Source of the DNA: Rubrivivax sp.
GTDB lineage: Bacteria > Pseudomonadota > Gammaproteobacteria > Burkholderiales > Burkholderiaceae_C
DNA: 64,000 bases
Assembly (NCBI GenBank): GCA_016719535.1
Contig: JADJYX010000001.1
Coordinates: 124,001-188,000, forward strand
Reading direction: 5' to 3'
Shown here in pieces: positions 39,942-49,164 of this stretch. Made by a program: the position numbers and the translations under genes. Position 1 is the first letter of the stretch, and the number at the start of each line of letters is the position of its first letter. The notes under the pieces are model-generated. The model made no database searches. It was not told where the DNA came from and worked only from the letters and a program-made list of their open reading frames with translations.

Positions 39942-40778
39942 ATGCCATCCGTCGGTGATTCATCGGTGCTGCTGTGGGTGGCATCTGCCTGCATCGCCTT
40001 CCTGGGCGCACGCACGTTCATCGAATACCTGCGTCGCCTGCACTACGACGGCCCGCTGCGCCTGTGGCGGGAATTGCTGCTGGGTGCGATGGCCCTCGGC
40101 GCTGCGCTGTGGAGCGCGATGATCATCGACATCGGCGCCCAGGGCCTGGCCTTCGAAATCGGCTACCACCCGGCCAAGGTCTTTGGCAGCCTGGCGGCGA
40201 CGGTCGTCGCGATGGTGGCCATCGTCGTGCTGGCCACCCTCAGACCGGGCTGGATGCTCAAGCTGCTGGCGGTGCCGCTGGCCGCGCTGGCGGGCCTGGC
40301 GGTGCAGGTGGCCGCGATCTGGTCGATCGGTGCCGAGCCCGGGCTGGCCTGGCGCGCCGAGCCTTTGGTCTTCGCGCTGCTGCTGCTCATCGTCGGGCTG
40401 GCCTTCTCCGGGCGCATGGTGGTCAGTGCGCGTCGCGGCTCCCGGACCGACCGGCCGTCGCGTCGGCTGATGGCGGCACTGGTGCTCGGCGCCTGCGCGG
40501 TGGCGGCGCAGGAACTGGTGATTTCGGCTGCCGGCCTCGACCGCCAGGTGGTTTCGGCGCATGCGCGCTTCCTGCCCGAGGTGGTGATCACCCTGGTGGC
40601 TGGTGCAGGGGTGCCGATCGTCCTGGTGCTGCTGCTGGTCGACCAGCGTACGCAACAGCGGGTGCGCGCATCGCAGCGTGCCCGCCAGAAGCGCCGCAAG
40701 CCCGGTGACGCCGCCGAAGCGGCGGTCGACGACAGCGTGCTGATCGCCCCCGACGCGCAGACCCCCGCGCAGCGCTGA
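39942..40778 (+). CDS. MHYT-like multi-pass membrane protein
   Basis: A 278-residue protein with about seven membrane segments between residues 8 and 230 and a basic C-terminal tail (RASQRARQKRRKPGD). The spacing and the segment ALWSAMIIDIGAQGLAFEIGYH recall MHYT sensor domains, but the Met-His-Tyr copper residues are mostly missing and no GGDEF/EAL or kinase domain is attached. Function unknown; the MHYT relation is tentative. Confidence 0.55.
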   Translation: MPSVGDSSVLLWVASACIAFLGARTFIEYLRRLHYDGPLRLWRELLLGAMALGAALWSAMIIDIGAQGLAFEIGYHPAKVFGSLAATVVAMVAIVVLATLRPGWMLKLLAVPLAALAGLAVQVAAIWSIGAEPGLAWRAEPLVFALLLLIVGLAFSGRMVVSARRGSRTDRPSRRLMAALVLGACAVAAQELVISAAGLDRQVVSAHARFLPEVVITLVAGAGVPIVLVLLLVDQRTQQRVRASQRARQKRRKPGDAAEAAVDDSVLIAPDAQTPAQR

Positions 40779-40815
40779 CCGGCACGGCAGGCCGCGCCTG
40801 CCCGACAATGGCGGC

Positions 40816-41871
<1,056 letters not shown>

Positions 41872-41884
41872 GCGTCAGCGCGGG

Positions 41885-42787
41885 TCAGCGCCCGGTGAGC
41901 AGCCGCGCCGCGGTGGCGTAGCGCTCGGCGGTGGCGGCGATCACCTCGGCCGGCAGCGCCGGTGCCGGTGCCGTCTTGTTCCAGGGTTTGCCGTCGACCT
42001 GCGCCTGCTCCAGCCAGTCGCGCAGATACTGCTTGTCGAAGCTGGGCGGGTTCTGGCCCTCGCGCCAGCCCTCCACCGGCCAGAAGCGCGACGAATCGGG
42101 CGTCAGCACCTCGTCCATCAGCGTCAGCCGGTCCTGCGCGTCGAGGCCGAATTCGAACTTGGTATCGGCGATGACGATGCCGCGCGTCAGCGCGTAGGCT
42201 GCCGCCTCGGTATAGAGGCGCAGGGCCACGCTGCGCACCTCGGCCGCACGCTCGGCGCCGACCAGCGCGGCGGCCTGCTCGAACGAGATGTTCTCGTCGT
42301 GCGCGCCCGCCTCGGCCTTGGTGGCCGGCGTGAAGATCGGCTGCGGCAACCGGCTGGCCAGCTGCAGCCCGGGCGGCAGCGGCACGCCGCAGACGCTGCC
42401 GTCGGCCTGGTATTCCTTCCAGCCCGAACCGGCGAGGTAACCGCGCACCACCGCCTCGATGGGCAGCGGGCGCAGCCGCCTGACCAGCATCGCACGGCCG
42501 CGCACCTGCTCGACCTCGTCGGCGGCGACGACGCCCAGCGGATCCTCGCCGGTCAGGTGGTTGGGCACCACGTGCGCCAGGCGGTCGAACCAGAACAAGG
42601 CCATGCGCGTGAGCAGCGCACCCTTGGCCGGGATGGGCTCGCCCATCACCACGTCGAAAGCCGAGATGCGGTCGCTGGCCACCATCAGCAGGCGGTCGGC
42701 GCCGACGGCATAGTTCTCGCGGACCTTGCCGCGCCCCACCAGCGGCAGCGAATGCAGGCGGGACTCGTAAAGCGCGGACAAGGTCAT
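41885..42787 (-). CDS. purC: phosphoribosylaminoimidazole-succinocarboxamide synthase
   Basis: A 300-residue SAICAR synthase: GRGKVRENYAVGADRLLMV, SDRISAFDVVMGEPIPAKG, EAVVRGYLAGSGWKEY, IVIADTKFEFGLD and LMDEVLTPDSSRFWP, in the order expected for the ATP-grasp-like fold. It joins aspartate to CAIR in purine synthesis. Its start lies 10 bp after the gap stop codon, so it is probably cotranscribed with tkt and gap. Length fits the longer, ~300-residue purC type of betaproteobacteria and yeast Ade1. Confidence 0.95.
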   Translation of the reverse strand: MTLSALYESRLHSLPLVGRGKVRENYAVGADRLLMVASDRISAFDVVMGEPIPAKGALLTRMALFWFDRLAHVVPNHLTGEDPLGVVAADEVEQVRGRAMLVRRLRPLPIEAVVRGYLAGSGWKEYQADGSVCGVPLPPGLQLASRLPQPIFTPATKAEAGAHDENISFEQAAALVGAERAAEVRSVALRLYTEAAAYALTRGIVIADTKFEFGLDAQDRLTLMDEVLTPDSSRFWPVEGWREGQNPPSFDKQYLRDWLEQAQVDGKPWNKTAPAPALPAEVIAATAERYATAARLLTGR

Positions 42788-42797
42788 GGTGCCGGTC

Positions 42798-43796
42798 TTA
42801 CTTCGAAACCACCCGGACCATCTCGAGCACCTTGTTCGAGTAGCCCCACTCGTTGTCGTACCAGGCGATGACCTTGACGAAGGTCTTGTCCAGCGCGATG
42901 CCGGCATCGGCGTCGAAGACGCTGGTGCAGGGCTCGCCGCGGAAATCGGTGGCCACCACCTTGTCCTCGGTATAGGCCAGCACGCCCTTCATCGGGCCGG
43001 CGGCGGCGGCCTTCATCGCGTTGCAGATGTCGTCCCAGCTGGCTTCCTTGACCAGTTCGGCCGTCAGGTCGACCACGCTCACGTCGCTGGTCGGCACGCG
43101 GAAGCTCATGCCGGTGAGCTTCTTGTTCAACTCGGGGATCACCACGCCCACGGCCTTGGCGGCGCCGGTGCTGCTGGGGATGATGTTCTCGAGGATGCCG
43201 CGGCCGCCGCGCCAGTCCTTGTTGCTGGGGCCGTCGACGGTCTTCTGCGTCGCGGTGGCGGCGTGCACCGTGGTCATCAGGCCGCGCTTGATGCCGAAGC
43301 TGTCGTGCAGCACCTTGGCCACCGGGGCCAGGCAGTTGGTGGTGCAGCTGGCGTTGCTGATGATGGCCTGGCCGGCGTAGCTCTTGTCGTTGACGCCGTA
43401 GACGAACATCGGCGTGTCGTCCTTGCTGGGCGCGCTCATGATGACCTTCTTCGCGCCGGCGTCGATGTGCTTCTGGCCCGTTTCCTTGGTCAGGAAGAGG
43501 CCGGTGGACTCGACCACCACATCGGCGCCGATCTCGCCCCACTTCAGCTCGGCAGGGTCCTTCAGCGCGGTCAGGCGGATCTTCTTGCCGTTGACGACCA
43601 GGGTATTGCCGTCGACCGCGACCTCGCCCTTGAAGCGGCCGTGCACGCTGTCGTACTTGAGCATGTAGGCCAGATAGTCGGGCTCGAGCAGGTCGTTGAT
43701 GCCGACGACCTCGATCTCGGGGAAGTTCTGCACCGCAGCGCGGAACACCATGCGGCCGATGCGGCCGAATCCGTTGATGCCAACCTTGATAGCCAT
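42798..43796 (-). CDS. gap: glyceraldehyde-3-phosphate dehydrogenase
   Basis: A 332-residue GAPDH. NAD-binding is shown by KVGINGFGRIGRMVFRAA, the active-site Cys by SNASCTTNCLAPVAKVL, and the phosphate/catalytic elements by MTTVHAATATQKTVDGP and WYDNEWGYSNKVLEM. It oxidises glyceraldehyde 3-phosphate in glycolysis, or works in reverse in gluconeogenesis. It follows tkt by 18 bp and precedes purC by 10 bp. Confidence 0.97.
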   Translation of the reverse strand: MAIKVGINGFGRIGRMVFRAAVQNFPEIEVVGINDLLEPDYLAYMLKYDSVHGRFKGEVAVDGNTLVVNGKKIRLTALKDPAELKWGEIGADVVVESTGLFLTKETGQKHIDAGAKKVIMSAPSKDDTPMFVYGVNDKSYAGQAIISNASCTTNCLAPVAKVLHDSFGIKRGLMTTVHAATATQKTVDGPSNKDWRGGRGILENIIPSSTGAAKAVGVVIPELNKKLTGMSFRVPTSDVSVVDLTAELVKEASWDDICNAMKAAAAGPMKGVLAYTEDKVVATDFRGEPCTSVFDADAGIALDKTFVKVIAWYDNEWGYSNKVLEMVRVVSK

Positions 43797-43814
43797 GACG
43801 GGATCTCCTGAGGG

Positions 43815-45848
43815 TTACTTGGACAAAACCTTGTGCACGGTGTCGGCCACGTTCTGCGCCGTGAAGCCGAACAGCTTGAAGAGGGCGCCGGCGGGAGCGC
43901 TTTCGCCATAGCGGTCGATGCCGACCACGGCGGCGCAGCCATACTTCCACCAGAAGTCGGTGACGCCGGCCTCGACCGCCACGCGCGGCAGCCCGGGCGG
44001 CAGCACCGCCTTCTTGTATTTGACGTCCTGGCGGTCGAAGACCGTGGTGCTGGGCATGCTGACCACGCGCACCGCGATGCCGCGCCGCGCGAGTTCGGCC
44101 TGCGCATGCAGCGCCAGCTGCACCTCGGAGCCGGTGGCGATGATCACCGCCTGGGCCTTCTTCTTCAGCCCCACCTCGCCGGGCTCGGCCAGCACATAGG
44201 CGCCCTTGGCGATGTCGTCCAGGCCGGCCTTGGGTGCATAGGGCAGGTTCTGGCGCGACAGCAGCAGCGCCGTCGGGCGGTGCGCATTGCCCAGCGCGAT
44301 CGCCCAGGCGATCGCCGTCTCGGCGGTATCGGCCGGGCGCCAGACGTCCAGCCCGGGGATCAGGCGCAGCGAGGCGGCATGCTCGACCGACTGGTGTGTC
44401 GGCCCGTCCTCGCCGAGTCCGATGCTGTCGTGCGTGAAGACGTGGATGACGCGCCGCTTCATCAGCGCCGCCATGCGGATGGCATTGCGGCTGTAGTCGC
44501 TGAAGGTCAGGAAGGTGCCGCCATAGGGGATGTAGCCGCCGTGCAGCGCCACGCCGTTCATGATGGCGGCCATGCCGAATTCGCGCACGCCGTAGTTGAT
44601 GTGGCGGCCGCCGTTGGGCGTGCCGTCGGCATCGAAGCGCAGCGCCGGCGTGTGGCTGGTATTGGTCAGGTTGGAGCCGGTGAGGTCGGCCGATCCGCCC
44701 AGCAGCTCGGGCATGGCCTGGGTGAAGACCTCGAGCGCGATCTGGCTGGCCTTGCGGCTGGCCACCGTTTCGGCCTTGGTGTGCGCGGCGATCACGGCGT
44801 CGACCGCGGTCTGCGCGAAGCCGGAAGGCAATTCACCCTTCATGCGGCGCAGAAATTCGGCCGCCAGCTGGGGATGCGCGGCCTGGTAGGCGGCAAAGCG
44901 GTCGGCCCATTCGGCCTCGGCAGCGGCGCCGGCAGCCTTGGCATCCCAGGCCGCATAGGCGTCCTCGGGGATCACGAAGGGCTCGTGCGCCCAGGGCAGG
45001 CCGTCGCGCACCAGCTTGATCTCGTCGCCACCCAGCGGCTCGCCATGCGCCTTGGCGGTGCCGCCGCGGTTGGGCGAGCCCTTGCCGATGGTGGTCTTGC
45101 AGATGATCAGCGTGGGCTGGGTCGACGAGCCCTTGGCCTGCGCGATGGCGGCATCGACCGCATCGACGTCATGGCCGTCGACCGGGCCGATGACGTCCCA
45201 GCCATAGGCCTTGAAGCGGCCGCCGGCGTCGTCCACGTACCACGGTGCGACCTGGCCGTCGATGGAAATGCCGTTGTCATCGTAGAGCGCGATCAGCTTG
45301 TTCAGCTTCCAGGCACCGGCCAGCGCGCAGGCCTCGTGGCTGACGCCTTCCATCAGGCAGCCGTCGCCCAGAAACACATAGGTGTGGTGGTCGACGACCG
45401 CGTGGCCGGGGCGGTTGAATTCGTGCGCCAGCAGCTTCTCGGCCAGCGCCATGCCCACCGCATTGGTCAGGCCCTGGCCCAGCGGGCCGGTGGTGGTCTC
45501 CACGCCCGGCGTGACATCGACCTCGGGGTGGCCCGGCGTCTTGCTGTGCAGCTGGCGGAAGCTGCGCAGCTCGCTCATCGGCAGGTCATACCCGCTGAGG
45601 TGCAGCAGCGCATAGACCAGCATCGACGCATGGCCGTTGCTCAGCACGAAGCGGTCGCGGTCGGCCCACTGCGGGTTGGCCGGGTTGTGGCGCAGGTGGC
45701 GCGACCACAGGGCCACCGCCATCTCGGCCATGCCCATCGGGGCGCCGGGATGGCCGGAACTGGCCTGCTGCACGGCGTCCATCGCCAGGGCGCGGATCGC
45801 ATGGGCCATCAGGGACGGGGACTGCGGGTGGCGGAGGTCGTCGGGCAT
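43815..45848 (-). CDS. tkt: transketolase
   Basis: A 677-residue thiamine diphosphate enzyme. Features: AVQQASSGHPGAPMGMAEMA, the TPP/Mg motif FLGDGCLMEGVSHEACALAG ending in DDNGISIDG, then YGVREFGMAAIMNGVALHGG, THDSIGLGEDGPTHQSVEH and a C-terminal domain with TGSEVQLALHAQAEL. It transfers two-carbon units in the pentose phosphate or Calvin cycle. ATG 45848 starts the protein with MPDDLRHPQSPSLMAHAIRA, the usual beginning for this order. It is divergent from speD. Confidence 0.97.
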   Translation of the reverse strand: MPDDLRHPQSPSLMAHAIRALAMDAVQQASSGHPGAPMGMAEMAVALWSRHLRHNPANPQWADRDRFVLSNGHASMLVYALLHLSGYDLPMSELRSFRQLHSKTPGHPEVDVTPGVETTTGPLGQGLTNAVGMALAEKLLAHEFNRPGHAVVDHHTYVFLGDGCLMEGVSHEACALAGAWKLNKLIALYDDNGISIDGQVAPWYVDDAGGRFKAYGWDVIGPVDGHDVDAVDAAIAQAKGSSTQPTLIICKTTIGKGSPNRGGTAKAHGEPLGGDEIKLVRDGLPWAHEPFVIPEDAYAAWDAKAAGAAAEAEWADRFAAYQAAHPQLAAEFLRRMKGELPSGFAQTAVDAVIAAHTKAETVASRKASQIALEVFTQAMPELLGGSADLTGSNLTNTSHTPALRFDADGTPNGGRHINYGVREFGMAAIMNGVALHGGYIPYGGTFLTFSDYSRNAIRMAALMKRRVIHVFTHDSIGLGEDGPTHQSVEHAASLRLIPGLDVWRPADTAETAIAWAIALGNAHRPTALLLSRQNLPYAPKAGLDDIAKGAYVLAEPGEVGLKKKAQAVIIATGSEVQLALHAQAELARRGIAVRVVSMPSTTVFDRQDVKYKKAVLPPGLPRVAVEAGVTDFWWKYGCAAVVGIDRYGESAPAGALFKLFGFTAQNVADTVHKVLSK

Positions 45849-45921
45849 GCGAGGGGCGCGCGCGGGCGCGGTCGGGCTTGGGGGAAATACCGATTCTAGG
45901 AGGCCCGGGCCCGTCGTTCGT

Positions 45922-46353
45922 ATGATCGAGCGCATGCAGGGCCTGCACCTGACCGCCGACCTTCGCCGCTGCCCGACCGACCGCGCGCTGTTCGGCGACC
46001 CCGGGGCCCTGCGGGACTGTTGCCTGCAGGCGGTGATGGCCTGCGGCCTGACGCCGGTGGGCGAACTGTTCCACCGCTTCGAGCCCGGCGGTGGCGTCAC
46101 CGGCGTGGTGCTGCTGGCCGAGTCGCACCTGGCGGTGCACACCTGGCCGGAGCTGGGCGCGGTGACGATCGACGTCTACGTGTGCAATTTCAGTGGCGAC
46201 AACGGCGCGCGGGCCGAAGCGCTGCTGGCGAGCCTGGAGGGCGCCTTCGCGCCCGGCGCCGTGGACCGGCAGCGGCTGCAGCGCGGGCGGCCCGGCGCCG
46301 CCCTGATGGCCTGCGGGACAGACGAGCCGGCACCCCCGGCACGCGCCACATGA
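45922..46353 (+). CDS. speD: S-adenosylmethionine decarboxylase proenzyme
   Basis: A 143-residue class 1B AdoMetDC. The self-cleavage site is AESHLAVHTWPELG: Ser68 would become the pyruvoyl group, His73 assists processing and Cys88 (IDVYVCNFSGD) is the proton donor, matching the usual 63/68/83 spacing. The product, decarboxylated SAM, is the aminopropyl donor for spermidine; a membrane-anchored aminopropyltransferase is encoded at 50717-52375. Some SpeD homologues have shifted to decarboxylate other amino acids. Its stop overlaps the SDR start (ATGA). ATG 45934 is an alternative start. Confidence 0.88.
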   Translation: MIERMQGLHLTADLRRCPTDRALFGDPGALRDCCLQAVMACGLTPVGELFHRFEPGGGVTGVVLLAESHLAVHTWPELGAVTIDVYVCNFSGDNGARAEALLASLEGAFAPGAVDRQRLQRGRPGAALMACGTDEPAPPARAT

Positions 46354-47204
46354 ACAAGACGCTCGGCGGCAAGACCGTCCTCCTGACCGGGGCCTCGCGC
46401 GGGCTCGGCGTGTGCATCGCGCGCGCGCTGGCGGAGCAGGGCGCGGATCTCGTGCTGAGCGCGCGTGACGCCCCCCGGCTGGCCGCAGTGGCCGACATGT
46501 GCGCGGGGCTCGGCGCGCGGGTCCGGGTGGTGGTGGCCGACGTCGCCGTCCGGGACGAGCGGGCGCGGCTCGTCGACGAGGCGGGGCCGGTCGACGTGCT
46601 CGTCAACAACGCCGGGCTGGAGGTGGCGCTGGCGCTCCTCGATCAATCCGACGCCGACGTGGCACGACAGCTCGAGGTCAACCTGGTCGCCCCCATCGAT
46701 CTGGCACGACGCATCCTGCCCGGCATGGTCGAGCGCGGGCGCGGGGTGATCGTCAACATCTCCTCCATGTCCGGCAAGTCGCCCACGCCCTACAACGCGG
46801 TCTATGCCGCGACCAAGTCCGGCCTCAACGGCTTTGCCGCCTCCGTCGCCATCGAGCTCGAGGGCACCGGCGTCCACGTCGGCACGGTGTGCCCGAGCTT
46901 CATTGCCGAGGTCGGCATGTGGGCGGACACCGGGGTCAGGGCACCGGCCATGCTGAAGGAGGTGTCACCGGCCAGGGTCGCACGCGGCGTGCTGCAGGTG
47001 ATCGCCGGTGCGCGCGAGGTGCTCGTCACACCCAACCCGGTGCGGCCGCTGCTCGCGGCCAAGGAGCTCTTTCCCGGTCTCGACGCCAGGGTGCTCAAGG
47101 CCATGGGCGTGCTCGAGGCGCTCGAAGCGCGGGCCCGGGCGGTCAAGGCAAGGCGCGCCGCCCCGCCGCCCGGTCTGCCGCCGGGCCTGCCGCCGGCGGG
47201 GTAG
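46350..47204 (+). CDS. short-chain dehydrogenase/reductase coupled to speD
   Basis: A 284-residue classical SDR: VLLTGASRGLGVCIARAL (TGxxxGxG), VDVLVNNAGLEVAL (NNAG), IVNISSMSGKSPTPYNAVYA with the catalytic Ser and YxxxK in YAATKSGLNGF. The C-terminal ~30 residues are a low-complexity Ala/Arg/Pro tail. The ATGA overlap with speD implies co-translation. Whether it reduces a polyamine-derived aldehyde or is unrelated cannot be read. Confidence 0.88.
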   Translation: MNKTLGGKTVLLTGASRGLGVCIARALAEQGADLVLSARDAPRLAAVADMCAGLGARVRVVVADVAVRDERARLVDEAGPVDVLVNNAGLEVALALLDQSDADVARQLEVNLVAPIDLARRILPGMVERGRGVIVNISSMSGKSPTPYNAVYAATKSGLNGFAASVAIELEGTGVHVGTVCPSFIAEVGMWADTGVRAPAMLKEVSPARVARGVLQVIAGAREVLVTPNPVRPLLAAKELFPGLDARVLKAMGVLEALEARARAVKARRAAPPPGLPPGLPPAG

Positions 47205-47218
47205 CTGCCGGTTGGCGA

Positions 47219-48199
47219 TCAGCCCGCCAGCGGCCTGGTGATGGCGTCGATGCGCGCCAGCAGCTCGGGCGTGAGCTGGTCCAGCACCGCCAGCGCCCCC
47301 AGGTTCTGCTGCAGCTGCTCGACGCGCGAGGCGCCGGTGATGACGGTGCTGACGCGCGGGTTCTTCGCCGCCCAGGCGATCGCCAGCTGCGCCAGCGTGC
47401 AGCCCAGTTCGGCGGCGATCGGCGCCAGCTGCGCCACCGCGGCATTCTTGGCCGGGTGGGTCAGCCCCTCGCGCAGGAAGGCGTAGGTTTCCACCGTGCC
47501 GCGGCTGCCCGCGGGCACGCCGTCCTTGTATTTGCCGGTCAGCAGGCCGCTGGCCAGCGGGCTCCAGGTCGTCAGGCCGAGGCCGATGTCCTCGTACAGG
47601 CGCGCATAGTCCTGCTCGACGCGGTGGCGGTGGAACAGGTGGTATTGCGGCTGCTCCATCACCGGCTTGTGCAGGTGGTGGCGGTCGGCGATCTCCCAGG
47701 CGGCGCGGATGTCGGACGCGCTCCACTCGCTGGTGCCCCAGTACAGCGCCTTGCCCTGGGTGATGATGTCGCTCATCGCGCGCACCGTCTCCTCGATCGG
47801 CGTGTGCGGGTCGGGGCGGTGGCAGTAGACGAGGTCGATGTGCTCGAGGCCGAAGCGCTTCAGGCTGCCGTCGATGGCCTGCATCAGGTATTTGCGGTTG
47901 AGCGTGTCGCGGCGGTTGACGGCCTCGCCGTCGCGGTCCAGGCCCCAGAAGAATTTGGTCGAGACGAGGTAGTTCAGGCGCGGCCAGGCCAGCGTCTTCA
48001 GCGCCTGGCCCATGATGGTCTCGCTCTGGCCGCGGGCATAGACCTCGGCGTTGTCGAAGAAGTTGATGCCGGCGTCGAAGGCGGCGGCCATCATCTCGAC
48101 GGCGGCCTTGGCATCGACCTGGTTGGCGTAGGTGACCCAGGATCCGAGCGACAGCGTGCTGACGCGGATGCCGGCGCGGCCGAGGCGGCGGTATTGCAT
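47219..48199 (-). CDS. aldo/keto reductase (Kv-beta-like subgroup)
   Basis: A 326-residue AKR of the YghZ/voltage-gated channel beta-subunit-like group. Active-site Asp and Tyr lie in INFFDNAEVYARGQSE, the catalytic Lys in STKFFWGLDRDG, and the His in LVYCHRPDPHTP. YGTSEWSA-type strand (ALYWGTSEWSASDI) and ITGASRVEQLQQNL at the NADPH site are present. It is convergent with the SDR gene, only 14 bp apart. Physiological substrate unknown. Confidence 0.92.
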   Translation of the reverse strand: MQYRRLGRAGIRVSTLSLGSWVTYANQVDAKAAVEMMAAAFDAGINFFDNAEVYARGQSETIMGQALKTLAWPRLNYLVSTKFFWGLDRDGEAVNRRDTLNRKYLMQAIDGSLKRFGLEHIDLVYCHRPDPHTPIEETVRAMSDIITQGKALYWGTSEWSASDIRAAWEIADRHHLHKPVMEQPQYHLFHRHRVEQDYARLYEDIGLGLTTWSPLASGLLTGKYKDGVPAGSRGTVETYAFLREGLTHPAKNAAVAQLAPIAAELGCTLAQLAIAWAAKNPRVSTVITGASRVEQLQQNLGALAVLDQLTPELLARIDAITRPLAG

Positions 48200-48252
48200 G
48201 GGGAAGGTCCTCTTGCTCGTGGTGGCGGTGAAAACCCCCGAGGGTAGCCGCT

Positions 48253-49164
48253 TCAGCGCGGCCGGCGCTCCAGCGGGCCGATCTGCAGCAGCGTCAGCGC
48301 GGCGCCGCCCAGCACCAGCGCGAAGCCGATCCAGTCCAGCCCGGCCGGCCGCTCGCCCACCAGCAGCATGGCGCCGGCCACGCCCACCACCGGCACCGCC
48401 AGCGTGGTCAGCGACGACACCGTGGCGCTGACGCGCTCGGCCAGGATGAACCACAGCCAGTAGGCCATCGCGGTGGCGAAGACGATGTGAAAGGCCATCG
48501 CCGCCGCCACACGCGGGCTCGGCGGCCAGCGCGGCGGCGCCTCGCCGACGACCAGCGCCGCCAGCACGCCGCAGCCGGCGCCGATCAGCAGCTGCCAGGC
48601 GGTGATGGTGATGCGCGCGCCCTGCACCGGCCAGCGCTTGAGCAGCACCGTGCCGGCCGCCCAGCCGAAGGCTGCCAGCAGCGGCAGCAGCAGGCCGCGC
48701 AGCGGCGGTGCCGGCGCGCCGCCCGACCAGGCTGCCGCCAGCGCCCGCACGACGGGCCAGGCCAGCAGCGCCACCCCGGCCATGCCGATGGCCAGCGCCA
48801 CGGCCCGTGCGCGCGTGAGGCGCTCGCCCAGCCACCACCAGGCCAGCAGCGCCGACATCATCGGCATCGTGAAGGTCAGCACCGCCGCGCGCGAGGTGCT
48901 GGTCGACAGCTGCGCGAAGGCGGTGCAGAAGTTGAACAGCGCCACCGCCAGCAGCCCGCCGGCTATGACGCCCGGCCACGCGGCGCGCGGCGGCAGCAGC
49001 GGCTGGCGCTGCAGCAGCGACAGCGCCAGCAGCAGCAGTGCGCCCACGCCCAGGCCCACCGCGCGCAGCGTGAACGGCGGCCACTCGCCGAGCGCGATCT
49101 TCACCGCCGGCCAGTTCAGGCCCCAGGCCAGCGCCAGCAGGATGGGGATCAGGCGCAGCGGCAT
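48253..49164 (-). CDS. EamA family (DMT superfamily) exporter
   Basis: A 303-residue protein with about ten membrane helices arranged as two EamA repeats (first GLNWPAVKIALGEWPPFTLRA, second AGTVLLKRWPVQGARITITA). It is likely an inner-membrane metabolite or amino-acid exporter. Its first codons overlap the 3' end of the flavoprotein gene by 16 bp, so the two are probably cotranscribed. Substrate unknown. Confidence 0.9.
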   Translation of the reverse strand: MPLRLIPILLALAWGLNWPAVKIALGEWPPFTLRAVGLGVGALLLLALSLLQRQPLLPPRAAWPGVIAGGLLAVALFNFCTAFAQLSTSTSRAAVLTFTMPMMSALLAWWWLGERLTRARAVALAIGMAGVALLAWPVVRALAAAWSGGAPAPPLRGLLLPLLAAFGWAAGTVLLKRWPVQGARITITAWQLLIGAGCGVLAALVVGEAPPRWPPSPRVAAAMAFHIVFATAMAYWLWFILAERVSATVSSLTTLAVPVVGVAGAMLLVGERPAGLDWIGFALVLGGAALTLLQIGPLERRPR

